Source: Umezawaea sp049997955
GTDB lineage: Bacteria > Actinomycetota > Actinomycetes > Mycobacteriales > Pseudonocardiaceae
Direction of reading: 5' to 3'
NCBI GenBank assembly: GCA_049997955.1
Contig: JAEBDY010000014.1
Span: 62,001-126,000, forward strand
Length of the DNA: 64,000 nucleotides
The position numbers and the translations under genes were made by a program. The notes under the pieces were generated by a model, which saw only the letters and a list, made by a program, of their open reading frames with translations, did not search any database and was not told where the DNA came from. Of the stretch, positions 1 to 8,214 are shown piece after piece. Positions within the stretch are counted from its first letter, which is position 1; each line of letters opens with the position of its first letter.

Positions 1-952
1 CGAGGTCGTCGAGCACCGCGACCCTCAATTCGACGAAGCACTCGAGGTCGCGGACGTGCGGGGGATACGCGTCCACCGCGCGCAGCACGTCGTCCTCGTC
101 GCCGTTGCCGAACCGGGTGTGGTGCCACCAGCACACCAGTTCCGACGGTACGGTCCCGTCCAGCACGAGCGACGTCGCCACGTCGACGAAGCACGCGGGT
201 CCCTCCGCCTCGGCCAGCGCGAGCGCAGCGTCGAGCAACGCGGCGGCGGGGTGGCCGGGCGCCCGCGCCACCGCGGTCCGAGCCAGTGCTCGGACCGCGT
301 CCGGGCGTTCACCCGACACGAGCAACAGCACGCAGGCGGCCAGGTACTCGGCCGGCTGGTCCTTGCCGACCGCGAGCCTGGCCGCCGCGCCTCGCGGTTC
401 GAGGCGACCGAGCTGTTCGACGAGCACCGCCTGCCACGTGTCCGCGGATCCCCCAGCCCCGCGCGTGACGCGTTTCGGGCGCTTGCGCGCCTTCTTCGAG
501 TCGGAAGGCGCGACCACGGCGTCCAGTCGACCCAGCGCCACGCTCACCGCGTCGGTGTCACCCGCGTCCAAGGCGTCCAGCAACACCCGCCCGAGTTCGC
601 GCTCCTCCTTGTCCAACTCCAGCAGCGCCAGCGCGATCACCAGGTGCGCTCGTCGGCTCGACGGCGACAACCGGTGCGCGTGGCGGTACTCGGCCAACGC
701 CGCGCGGTGGCTGCCCGCGCGATGCAGGAGCCGTCCCAGGTGCAGGTACAGCTTGGGCAGGAACGGATCCGCCTCGATCGCCGCACGGAGCCCGCGCACC
801 CCCTCGGAGTGCTCCGTGCGGGGGTCGACGGCCAGTCGGAACTCCGCCTCGGCGATGGCCAGTCGCACTGCCGGCTCCCACGGGCGTTCGCGCAGGTCGG
901 CGAGCGCGGCTCGCAAAGCCGCGCGGTCGCGCAGGACCTCGACCGCGCTCAT
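1..952 (-). CDS. TPR-repeat protein, partial (C-terminus beyond window)
   Basis: The reverse strand stays open from an ATG at 952-950 to the window edge, giving about 317 residues without a stop. The product is alanine/leucine-rich with helical-hairpin spacing, for example 'FLPKLYLHLGRLLHRAG' followed by 'HRAALAEYRHAHRLSPSS', which is typical of tetratricopeptide repeats. No catalytic motif is visible in the part present. The ATG overlaps the stop of the upstream TIR gene by four bases (ATGA), so the two should be translationally coupled and work together. TPR arrays usually act as protein-binding scaffolds, here plausibly a partner or sensor for the TIR protein; that role is inferred. The C-terminal domain, which could carry an effector, is not in the window. 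Confidence 0.75.
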   Translation of the reverse strand, partial: MSAVEVLRDRAALRAALADLRERPWEPAVRLAIAEAEFRLAVDPRTEHSEGVRGLRAAIEADPFLPKLYLHLGRLLHRAGSHRAALAEYRHAHRLSPSSRRAHLVIALALLELDKEERELGRVLLDALDAGDTDAVSVALGRLDAVVAPSDSKKARKRPKRVTRGAGGSADTWQAVLVEQLGRLEPRGAAARLAVGKDQPAEYLAACVLLLVSGERPDAVRALARTAVARAPGHPAAALLDAALALAEAEGPACFVDVATSLVLDGTVPSELVCWWHHTRFGNGDEDDVLRAVDAYPPHVRDLECFVELRVAVLDDL

Positions 953-3540
953 CCCAGGTCCCCGTACAGCTCGACCTGGCTGGGCAGGCTCACCGCGACC
1001 AGCCGTCCGTCGGCGGACAACGTGGCGGCGTGCGCGTCCCGCCACACCACAGGCTCACGTCCTCGCCGCCACAGCACGCACCCACCGCTCGGGCCGGACA
1101 GCACGTAGGTGCCTGGGACAGCACACGTGTCGAGCAGCACGTGCCGCTCAGGGAACTCGTCGACGCGGATGTGCCGTTCGGCCTCGTCGACCTTCCACAC
1201 CTCCTCGCCCTCCTTGATGAGAAGGCACCGGCCCGGTTCGCCGGATGGCAGCAACCGCAGCGCGTCGGGCATCGGCTCGACAGGACCCGGTACGCCGTCG
1301 ACGCCGACGCCGGTGATGCCGTCGTCGGTGAGCACAACGAGCCTCGACCCGGCGTACGCGATATCCCGTACGCCCCGCAATCCGGGAAATTGACTGACCC
1401 GCCGCCGGTCGACGTAGACCGCCAATCGCCCCGCTAGATCGACGATGGTGAACCGGTTGCCCGAGTCGACGGGCGCGATCCGGTGCACGCCGCCCCCGAC
1501 GGCCAGCAGTTCCTCCCGCACGCCGTCCGGGGTGAACCGGCACAACGTGCCCTTCCACGACCCCACCACCAACATGTCGCCGACGAATGTCAAGTCGCCC
1601 ACCGCGCCGTCCACACGGCCCACCGCCTGCGGCGAGCCGTCCGGACGGAAGCACCGCACCTGGCCGTCCCAGCCCCCGACCGCCAGCAGCCCTCCCGGTC
1701 CGGTGACGGCCTTCCGGACCGCGACCGAACGGCTGTCACGCCACAGCAAGTTCGGACCGTCAAGCACGGCCAGCGTCTCGGTGCTGCGGTCCCACACCAA
1801 GAGCAGCCCATCGCCGAGCGGCCATGCGCTCCGGCTCTCCACCGGACATGAGTCGACCAGTACCGAACCGGACACCATCCGATCGACCACCGGACCGCTG
1901 TCCTTGCAGTAGAGACGGTTCACCGCTACCAGGGCATCACTATCGGGCTCCCCCCGGCGTGCGGTATTCAGGACGACACCCGCTTGCGCTGCGGTCGTGC
2001 ACCGTTCCAGACGTTCGATCACACGACCTGGGTCGATCGCGAGGTCGAGGGTTGGCAGCGGTTCGGCGTGCTGTGTACGACGGCCGGTGAGCAGGTAGTG
2101 GAGCACCCGACGCAGCGCGAACAGGTCGCCTGCGATCGTCGGCGGACCTCCGAGTCCGTGTCCGTGAGGATCGGTGGGCAGGAGGGGATCATGCTCCTCG
2201 CGGGTGCTCGTCGGTGCGCTGCCGACGCACAGCACGCGCACCGAGCCAAACGCGTCGATGAGGACGTTCACCGGTTGGACGTCCCCATGTGCGATCGGAG
2301 GTCGCTCGCCGTGGAAACCGCGCAACGCGGACGCGATGCCGAGGCACAGTTCGTACGCGGCCCGCGGCGGCAGGGGACCGTTGTGCTCGATGAGTTCCTG
2401 TCCGCTGAGTCCATCGACAGCGGGGAATATGACGCCCCAACACAGCAGGTGGCCATTGACCTCGACCGGCACCACGGCCACCGGTGCGACGATGTGTGCA
2501 TCGCTGAGCCTGCTGAACCGGGTGCCTTCGTCGAGGAAGTCGTCCTGCTGGTCCTTGGGCAACTTGACCAGGTTGACCGTCACGGGCTCGTTGCGCAGGA
2601 CGTCCCGGCCGGGGTGCAACGGGCCATGGCCGTTGCGGCCCAACTCCACCCCGGTGAGCGCGTAGTCGGTACCAGGCAACCTCCGCCCGCCACCTCCTGT
2701 CTCGGTCAACGCTTCCATCACGTCCGTCCACGGATCGCGTGGCGTGCGCTCCGGGAAGGCCCACTCGGTCAACGCGAGGAGCGCGGAGCGGGGATCCGCG
2801 AGCGAATCGTGGGTGATCTCGAAGGTGTCGGTTCGATCGTTGACGCTGAAATCGCTGAACGTCCGCGCTGTGGCCAGCGCACTGTTCACCTCGGGCGGCA
2901 GCTTGCGCGACAGCAGCAGCCGTTCGACGATCTGGGACAACGTGAGGTCGGACGGCAACTCACCGACTTCACGTTGGTAGAGCAGCCGCGACAACGCCGC
3001 GGTGGCTCGGCGTATCCGGAACAGGGCGACGATCGGGTCCTCCAGCAGCCCTCGTGCGGCCGCTTCGCATTCGTTGGCCAGGTTCTGGACGTCTCCGGCG
3101 AACAGCGGGGCGTCGCGGGTGACCGACGCGACTATCTGGTCGTATCGGTCGGCATAAGTGGACTCGTCCGTCAGGTCGAATCGCGTCAAGTATTCGATGG
3201 TTTCGGGCAGGTCTCTCGTCATGCGCCGAACCACGACCGGGATAGTTCGCCCCTCACGCCCGGATGGATCGAGGTGCACGCTCTGGTTCAACTCGGAAAT
3301 GGTCCACTTCCCGGCGACGTAGGTGTCGCTGAGGCACGCGATCATATGCGTGGAGTTGACGATCGCTTCGGCGATCTGAGTAGCGACCGGTCGGCCACCG
3401 AGCATCTCGTTCTTGTCGAACCACACTCGGTATGAGTCCCGACGTAACCGCTCTACCAGCGGCAGAACGAGATCGTAGTCCGCGCCGGAGTAACTGAGGA
3501 AAACGTCGTGGCGTGACCGACCGGACTCGCTGTGCACCAA
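949..3540 (-). CDS. TIR / pseudokinase / beta-propeller fusion protein
   Basis: 863 residues. Residues 10-145 form a TIR domain ('DVFLSYSGAD' start; Glu83 in 'WTISEL' sits where NAD-cleaving TIR domains keep their catalytic Glu). Residues 155-265 are helical and unrecognised. Residues about 290-510 resemble a protein kinase: 'HGDVQPVNVLID' at 418-429 stands for HRDxKPxN, and 'GDLFALRRVLHYLLTGR' for the F-helix, but the DFG position reads VGS, so it is probably a pseudokinase. From about 520 to the end there are WD40-like blades (repeated 'GDMLVVGSWKGTL'-type strands). The TTG start at 3540 is preceded by AAGGGG eight bases upstream; GTG at 3537 is the alternative. The frame continues upstream through 14 plausible coding codons before a stop, so a lost N-terminal piece is possible. 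Probable cytoplasmic NADase-type immune effector with sensor domains; function inferred. Confidence 0.8.
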   Translation of the reverse strand: MVHSESGRSRHDVFLSYSGADYDLVLPLVERLRRDSYRVWFDKNEMLGGRPVATQIAEAIVNSTHMIACLSDTYVAGKWTISELNQSVHLDPSGREGRTIPVVVRRMTRDLPETIEYLTRFDLTDESTYADRYDQIVASVTRDAPLFAGDVQNLANECEAAARGLLEDPIVALFRIRRATAALSRLLYQREVGELPSDLTLSQIVERLLLSRKLPPEVNSALATARTFSDFSVNDRTDTFEITHDSLADPRSALLALTEWAFPERTPRDPWTDVMEALTETGGGGRRLPGTDYALTGVELGRNGHGPLHPGRDVLRNEPVTVNLVKLPKDQQDDFLDEGTRFSRLSDAHIVAPVAVVPVEVNGHLLCWGVIFPAVDGLSGQELIEHNGPLPPRAAYELCLGIASALRGFHGERPPIAHGDVQPVNVLIDAFGSVRVLCVGSAPTSTREEHDPLLPTDPHGHGLGGPPTIAGDLFALRRVLHYLLTGRRTQHAEPLPTLDLAIDPGRVIERLERCTTAAQAGVVLNTARRGEPDSDALVAVNRLYCKDSGPVVDRMVSGSVLVDSCPVESRSAWPLGDGLLLVWDRSTETLAVLDGPNLLWRDSRSVAVRKAVTGPGGLLAVGGWDGQVRCFRPDGSPQAVGRVDGAVGDLTFVGDMLVVGSWKGTLCRFTPDGVREELLAVGGGVHRIAPVDSGNRFTIVDLAGRLAVYVDRRRVSQFPGLRGVRDIAYAGSRLVVLTDDGITGVGVDGVPGPVEPMPDALRLLPSGEPGRCLLIKEGEEVWKVDEAERHIRVDEFPERHVLLDTCAVPGTYVLSGPSGGCVLWRRGREPVVWRDAHAATLSADGRLVAVSLPSQVELYGDLG

Positions 3541-3889
3541 CTCCGCGACCCCTTTGCAGTAAGCGCGGAGCTGGTCGTCCGAGCGCCGTCTTGATCCTTA
3601 TGGTCACTCATAGATGAGCGAGGCGTTCCACTGTCGATGCTTCTTCACTCGAACAGCCTATTCATCTTGCGCAAAAATGCGGACTTGAATTTCCACGCAA
3701 GGTAGAATTCCATTTAAGGCCGATTCATCTCGGCTTCACGAAGCCCTGCACCTGACCGAGCCCTGCGAGCTTGAGGTAGCCAGATCCGAGCCTGCCGAAA
3801 ACCCCATCCATGCAGACACAAGGGGTCCACACCGACCCATGCACGGAGCCGCGATCCCGCGCTGTTATCGACAAGTACGGCACGATCGT
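3541..3889. other. Intergenic stretch upstream of the TIR gene
   Basis: No convincing gene is visible. The first 60 bases, read on the minus strand, hold the TIR gene's ribosome-binding site and an in-frame extension ending in TAA. The block around 3640-3730 is noticeably A/T-rich for this genome (Cys/Leu-poor, many AAT/TTC triplets) and probably contains the TIR promoter, but I cannot assign -10/-35 boxes with confidence. The right end runs into transposase debris. Confidence 0.4.
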
Positions 3890-3955
3890 CAGGCCATACT
3901 ACTTCGACTGATCTACCTCAGCGTGACCAATGCGTTCGCACTATTGCATCTACCT
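3890..3955 (+). pseudogene. N-terminal scrap of an rve-integrase-type transposase
   Basis: About twenty codons read 'LLRLIYLSVTNAFALLHL', which is the highly characteristic beginning of actinobacterial IS3/IS481-like integrase-core transposases. The similarity stops after this piece, and the following sequence is antisense to an IS5-type fragment. Only the 5' tip of the element remains, so it is a dead remnant, useful as a sign that several insertion sequences were nested here. Confidence 0.45.
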
Positions 3956-3977
3956 GCACTCCAGCCGGGATTTCCTG

Positions 3978-4373
3978 TCATTCGACGGTGCCCCCTGTGT
4001 CGGCCGCGGGCCCGTCGCCGGTGGTGGGTGGACGGCGGGCTCCCGCAGCATGCTGGTGGGCGCGGACCACGGTGGAATCCACGCCCACCGTCCAGTCCAC
4101 GCCCTCCACCTCGTCGCACCCGGCGCGCAACCGGTCCAGAATCCGGGCCCAGGTACCGTCGATGGACCACCGGTTATGGCGTTTGTAGACCGTGAGCCAA
4201 TGTCCGTAGTCGGCGGGCACGTCCCGCCACGGGCTACTGGTCCGGGCCCGCCAGAACACGCCGTTGATCGTGGCCCGGTGATCGGCCCACCGACCGCCAC
4301 GCCCCGGATTCACCGGCAGCAGGGGCCGAAGCCGTTCCCATTCCTCATCACGCAGATCATGTCGATCGAACAC
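3978..4373 (-). pseudogene. IS5-family transposase, N-terminal part only
   Basis: 131 residues beginning 'MFDRHDLRDEEWERLRPLLP', the standard start of IS5-group transposases (DUF4096 domain), continuing to the first catalytic aspartate region 'VGVDSTVVRAHQHAAGA'. In this group the second half of the enzyme is either in-frame or in a following ORF reached by frameshifting. That half is absent, because the sequence downstream is the tip of another transposase. The element is therefore truncated and inactive by itself. The gene abuts the end of the unknown gene at 4395-5162, suggesting that the insertion defined that gene's present 3' end. Confidence 0.75.
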
Positions 4374-4394
4374 CCGACATGATCTACCCGATCC

Positions 4395-5162
4395 CTACAT
4401 CAAGATCCAGGAAACACGCCCTAGTTCGCGGCGCGTGGCGAGGCTCCAGATGGCCGGCGTCAGCGCGCCCCACAACGGACCGAGGTACGCATCGAGAACA
4501 TAGGTACCGTCATACAACTGCTCTGAGGCACCAAAGAGCCTATCGCCGCGCTGGCCCGGCTGATTGAGATGCTTGAGGTCACCCGCACGAAGCCGCTCAT
4601 CGTGCTCCATGCGCAGAAGGATGCTCACCATCTTCACGCGATGCAAAAGCGCCGGCGACCGCCGCACGACATGTACACCGGCATGCTCGAATGGGCGAAC
4701 CGAGTTGTCCTCCGCGAGACGTATATCGGTCAAGCCCTCGAAGACGATGCGGACCGCCTCGGGCAACTGTGCCCGAGGCATCACCAGCGTTTGCAGAGTC
4801 CAGAAGCCAAACAGATCGACCGGAGCGCCCGTCAGTTCAGCCCGGTCGCGGCGCTTCTTGAGCTCAGCCTGAATGAGGCCCGCGTCATGGAGATAGTCCA
4901 TGTCCGGGCCGCTGGCGGAGCCCGTCAACTGGCCGAACCGCGGCTGGCCATGGCCGGGACCGGCGAGGTGTTCGAGCGTCACTAGTCGAGGACGCTGGTT
5001 GCGGTACCGCTCTTGGGTTATCAGCCGCCAGGTGCTGGTCGCGCGATCAACGGGCCGCGCCTCGAACCCTGCCTCTTCAAGAAACCGCGCCGGCGCCTTA
5101 CCCCAGAACCACGCTGGCACATGCAGCAAGGCGGAGGTAGGCACATCATCTGGGCTATCCAC
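4395..5162 (-). CDS. Protein of unknown function, probably truncated at the N-terminus
   Basis: 255 residues from a GTG at 5162. Codon use looks coding and the frame remains sensible upstream of the GTG ('GRENHDVGIFWRPYDPVV') until a TAG, so the original N-terminus has probably been lost or frameshifted. The protein is rich in Trp, Arg and Leu, with no membrane segment and no motif I recognise; 'LLHVPAWFWGKAPARFLEEAGF' and 'VDLFGFWTLQTLVMPRAQLP' are its most distinctive stretches. The stop codon lies 21 bases from the IS5 fragment. It could be a relic of a chromosomal gene broken by the neighbouring insertion sequences. Confidence 0.5.
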   Translation of the reverse strand: MDSPDDVPTSALLHVPAWFWGKAPARFLEEAGFEARPVDRATSTWRLITQERYRNQRPRLVTLEHLAGPGHGQPRFGQLTGSASGPDMDYLHDAGLIQAELKKRRDRAELTGAPVDLFGFWTLQTLVMPRAQLPEAVRIVFEGLTDIRLAEDNSVRPFEHAGVHVVRRSPALLHRVKMVSILLRMEHDERLRAGDLKHLNQPGQRGDRLFGASEQLYDGTYVLDAYLGPLWGALTPAIWSLATRRELGRVSWILM

Positions 5163-5810
5163 GACGGGATCGTACGGCCGCCAGAAGATGCCTACGTCAT
5201 GGTTTTCGCGGCCGTACCTTCGTGCCTATCCACCACACCGCGGGGCGCAGCACCATGCTAGAGGTGTACTGCACTCTCACCTATCCGTCCCGGCAGCGAG
5301 TGTCTGTTGTCGGATCGCGGGATGACATGGCCGACATCTGAAGCAGCGAACAGCGGCGCACGCCGCATAGCCTGAGTGGCTCCCGTAAGACCTCTCCGGC
5401 GAGCACCCCGCGGCTCCGTGCCTTCCTGATTGTTCAAGGCACTCCCACTGTCACTCGGATGGAGTGAGAACGCGCCAGGGGGACGGGTCCGAGCGACCCG
5501 CCCCCAGGCCGCTACTCGGACGCGGATAGGCCGAACGATGACTCCACGACCAGGCTGCCGACATAAAACCGCTGCTCAGCCCTGTTCCCATCCTTTGGTA
5601 CTCCCGCCAGGGAGTCGAACCTGCGCGGCCAGCGATTATGCCGGAGGGCGTGCCACTAACATCACCCGATAGTGGTGGCGATTAGCTTCTGCTAACGCGA
5701 CCACATTTCGCCGTAGACAATGCGATCCTCCCAAAATCCTCCCAAATACCGGGTTACCCGCCAGTACAGACCAATGTGGACAGTGATAACAAGATCAACA
5801 GTAGCGCGCG
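5163..5810. other. Non-coding stretch with a tRNA-3'-end-like piece
   Basis: No gene is supported. At about 5594-5626 the minus strand reads 'GCAGGTTCGACTCCC' followed by a G/C-rich run and ACCA, resembling a T-arm and a tRNA 3' end, but the T-loop/acceptor spacing is one base off and no matching 5' acceptor strand lies within about 100 bases. It may be a worn attachment site. A short hairpin (TTAGC/GCTAA) lies near 5682-5696. The rest is unassigned. Confidence 0.35.
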
Positions 5811-5853
5811 AAAAAGCCCGCTGACCTGGGCTGTTACCCAGAATCAGCGGGCT
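5811..5853 (-). terminator. Rho-independent terminator of the proline tRNA gene
   Basis: On the minus strand AGCCCGCTGA pairs perfectly with TCAGCGGGCT (5844-5853 with 5815-5824). The loop contains a second nested hairpin (CTGGG/CCCAG), and a run of five T follows at 5815-5811. It lies about 12 bases past the discriminator base of the tRNA-Pro fragment, so it is the native terminator of the tRNA gene and marks the old chromosomal side of the integration site. Confidence 0.85.
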
Positions 5854-5864
5854 GATTCAGACCG

Positions 5865-5907
5865 TCGGGACGACAGGATTCGAACCTGCGACCCCTTGAC
5901 CCCCAGT
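5865..5907 (-). other. tRNA-Pro(GGG) 3' fragment: attachment-site scar
   Basis: On the minus strand the sequence runs from the anticodon loop (ACTGGGGG, anticodon GGG) through the 3' anticodon strand TCAAG and the T-arm (GCAGG TTCGAAT CCTGT) to the acceptor strand CGTCCCG plus discriminator A. The 5' half of the tRNA (acceptor, D-arm, 5' anticodon strand) is missing: at the anticodon loop the sequence switches to the dispersed repeat at 5903-6070. This is what remains at one end of an element that integrates by tyrosine recombination into the tRNA anticodon loop. The complete tRNA copy should lie at the element's other end, which is not in this window. Confidence 0.8.
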
Positions 5908-6070
5908 GTCGACCAAAAACTCGCTGACCTGCGGAAACGTTGATGCAAAAGCGTAGTTGACGTCAGCTCGACGCTGTACGACTCCAGTCGGGCACGATCG
6001 GCGCTCCGGATCCACTCCTTCTCCTTCTCCTTCCGCAACCGTCCACGTATTCAGGTCGACGAGCGCACTT
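5903..6070. repeat. Dispersed repeat, copy A (half-length, joined to tRNA-Pro)
   Basis: Homologous to 8590-8756 and 28120-28302. All three copies contain a GTCGAC-like left motif, a central 'GTTGACGTCAGCTCGACG' type stretch, a CTCCTTCTCCTT triplet run, and the same right end GAGCGCACTT(G/A)AC. Copy A lacks the left 110 bases of copies B and C: at CCCCCAGT it switches to tRNA-Pro sequence. Read on the minus strand, copies A and C keep a common open frame ('CPTGVVQRRADVN'), so part of it may once have been coding. Confidence 0.75.
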
Positions 6071-6335
6071 AACGGCCGGTCAAGTACGTGACCAGTAAAA
6101 ACACTGGATCCGCAGGCCATGGCGGTGCCGTTACGCGACACGCTACTAGCGCCGCATACCCGTTGCCATGACCACGACGACGCTCCGGGACCAGTGATAG
6201 CTCCGCGATCGAGCGAACCGGGCCATCCGCGCACAGCACCGCATGAGCCAGTTTGGACAACGCGTCCACCCGCCAGGATAAGCATTGGTGCAACTCTTTT
6301 CGAAACCAGGACAGATCCCCGCTTGCACCAGCCAT
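6069..6335 (-). pseudogene. N-terminal fragment of a DDE transposase (NF041680-like)
   Basis: About 70 residues resemble the beginning of a common actinobacterial putative transposase family: 'FRKELHQCLSWRVDAL' and 'LAHAVLCADGPVRSIAEL' followed by 'RRGHGNGYAAL'. The similarity is lost after that point and the frame ends inside the dispersed repeat, so the catalytic domain is gone. Family assignment rests on remembered consensus and is moderate. The fragment lies between repeat copy A and the ISL3 element, another sign of repeated insertions near the tRNA site. Confidence 0.5.
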
Positions 6336-6423
6336 ACTGGCGTGCTGCGTACTGATCAACTAAAGCCCTGTTAGTGATTTTCTCTCTCAAATAGGAAGAG
6401 TGATCGATCAAGGCTTCGCCCAT

Positions 6424-6468
6424 GGGGTCTGTCAAACGAGCGGCTCTGGCGCACTTTCGGTGGTGGTG
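6424..6468. repeat. ISL3 left terminal inverted repeat
   Basis: 45 bp, matching the reverse complement of 8048-8092 at 43 positions. The mismatches are the fifth and tenth bases from the outer end. Confidence 0.92.
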
Positions 6469-8001
6469 TCATCCGAGGAGGATGCGGTGGCGCAGGAGGG
6501 TGAAGCTGGCTCTGCCGTACATCTGCCGCTTGAGGAGCTTTGTCTTGGTATTGACGCCTTCGGTGCGTCCGTTGTGGTGCTCGAGAGTGATCGCGGCGGT
6601 GACAGCGTCGAGGTCCTGGTCGATGCCTCGGGCGAAGGAGTGCATGTGGGGCAGATCCGCCTCGCGTGTGGCGGTGGTCCATGCCGCCAACCGGGCCGGG
6701 TTGTCCTTATGGGGAGTGAGCAGGGTGGCGAAGGAACGCACGACGGTGGCCAGCGCCACCATCTCGGGGCAGGCGGTGGCCAGGCCTTCCGAGCGTTTGC
6801 GTTGCCGTTCGGTGAGATTCTCCGGTCGGGTCAGTAGCAGCCGTGCGGCCCGACGTGTCGAAAGGTGCGGACGCTCGTCGAGGTGCCGACCCTGGTTTAG
6901 GTACCGCACGAGGAGGTTATGGCTGCCGGTGTAGCCCAGAGCGCGGATCTCGCCCATCAACGCGGTGGTCCTCACACCCGGCTCCTGTTCACGACGGGCG
7001 CGGAGGTGATCCCGATAGGGGTCGACCACGGTGGCCCGATACCTGGGGACCCGTTGGATGCGCTCAGGTGTGGCCGCGCGGGCATATCGCTTGACCGTGT
7101 TCAGCGCCAGGCCGAGACGGCGGGAGCAGTCCAGCAGCCCGACTCCGGCCCCGAGCAGGGCATGGATTTGCTGCCACCGCTGCAATGTGGTCTCGGCGAG
7201 CTTTCCCTCGCGCAGTCCTGTGGCCGTGGCCCAGCATGCGCTGTGGGCGGCGACTTCCTTGCCCGCGGCGTCGCACAGGCCGTGCCAGAGATGCCATCGG
7301 TCAGCGACCTGGACCGCGTGCGGCAGCGCATCCCGCACGGCTTGGGCGTAGGCGGTCGAGCCGTCCCGGCACACGACCTCGACTCCCGGATGGGCCCGTA
7401 GCCACTCGGCCATCACCTGCGCGCCGCGCCCGGCCAGCACGTCGATCCGGACACCGGTGTCGGCATCGATCACCACCGTGGCGTACTCATGACCCCTGCG
7501 CAGAGCGAAATCATCGATCCCCAACACCCGCGGCACCCCGTGATCCGGCAATGGAATGCCCAGCAAGATCCGCACGGCGGTGTCCCGCCCTACCGCGATC
7601 CCGATCGAAGGCAGCAGCCGGGCCGAGGCTCTGCCCGCCAACTCGCGCACGACGCCGCGGACCTGTTCACCCAGCCGCACGGTGCGTCGCTGGTATCGCT
7701 CGATCAGGCCCGGAACCTGCTCCCGGAAGGTCTGACGCGCGCACTTGGTTACAGGACAACGCATCCTGCGTATCCGCAACCTCACCAACACCCGACGCCC
7801 ATCGACCGGCACATCTGCGGGGACCCGCTCATGGAAAGCATGAACCCGTCTCGTCGGCGTGCCACAAGCAGGACACACCACCTCATCGCCCCTGGTCGAT
7901 GCCCGCACCACGATCACATCGCCGGTGTCCTCGACATCCTCGATCGACAACGCCGAAAGCCCTGAGAACACCGCACCAACCAGCCTCGCCATCTCAGCCA
8001 C
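6469..8001 (-). CDS. tnp: ISL3-family transposase
   Basis: 510 residues from GTG at 8001. The N-terminus has the ISL3 zinc-finger pattern: 'VVCPACGTPTRRVH' and, 40 residues later, 'RMRCPVTKCARQTF'. Next is a helix-turn-helix region, then the DDE catalytic core: Asp in 'VLGIDDFALRRGHEY', Asp in 'VVCRDGSTAYAQAV' and Glu in 'HNGRTEGVNTKTKLLKRQ'. The length and all three acidic residues are normal for active ISL3 enzymes. The stop codon lies immediately inside the left inverted repeat. Expression is probably from a promoter in or near the right inverted repeat. The enzyme is expected to act only on the ends at 6424 and 8092 and any sibling copies. Confidence 0.93.
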   Translation of the reverse strand: MAEMARLVGAVFSGLSALSIEDVEDTGDVIVVRASTRGDEVVCPACGTPTRRVHAFHERVPADVPVDGRRVLVRLRIRRMRCPVTKCARQTFREQVPGLIERYQRRTVRLGEQVRGVVRELAGRASARLLPSIGIAVGRDTAVRILLGIPLPDHGVPRVLGIDDFALRRGHEYATVVIDADTGVRIDVLAGRGAQVMAEWLRAHPGVEVVCRDGSTAYAQAVRDALPHAVQVADRWHLWHGLCDAAGKEVAAHSACWATATGLREGKLAETTLQRWQQIHALLGAGVGLLDCSRRLGLALNTVKRYARAATPERIQRVPRYRATVVDPYRDHLRARREQEPGVRTTALMGEIRALGYTGSHNLLVRYLNQGRHLDERPHLSTRRAARLLLTRPENLTERQRKRSEGLATACPEMVALATVVRSFATLLTPHKDNPARLAAWTTATREADLPHMHSFARGIDQDLDAVTAAITLEHHNGRTEGVNTKTKLLKRQMYGRASFTLLRHRILLG

Positions 8002-8047
8002 AAACGATCATGGCAACCCGCAACCCGTTCCCTGCGGGGACCCACCA

Positions 8048-8092
8048 CACCACCACCGAAAGTGCGCCAGAGCCGCTCGTTTTACAGTCCCC
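8048..8092. repeat. ISL3 right terminal inverted repeat
   Basis: Partner of 6424-6468; lies 47 bases upstream of the transposase start codon. Confidence 0.92.
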
Positions 8093-8214
8093 ATCGACAT
8101 CCACGAGTGCCGATGTGCGGACATTGAGCGATCCCGTGTGCGCCCAGTCAGCGGAGTTCTGGTGCCTTGCGGGCTTCCTACGACCTACTGGAAGTAGGTG
8201 GGTGCGCGGGGCAC

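Larger units (their letters stand above)
6424..8092 (-). mobile_element. ISL3-family insertion sequence, apparently intact
   Basis: 1669 bp bounded by 45-bp terminal inverted repeats (6424-6468 and 8048-8092) that differ at only two positions. The outer bases are GGGG(T/A)CTGT and the inner part is TCTGGCGCACTTTCGG. The single gene inside is a full-length transposase read from right to left. No clear 8-bp target duplication is visible (left flank TCGCCCAT, right flank ATCGACAT), so either a recombination event followed insertion or the duplication has drifted. Left neighbour is a transposase fragment, right neighbour a broken aldo/keto reductase. Confidence 0.9.

Noticed and set aside
5594..5626. 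tRNA 3' end with CCA on the minus strand.
   Set aside because: T-loop to acceptor spacing is off by one base and no 5' half with a matching acceptor strand is present nearby, so it is not called as a tRNA gene.
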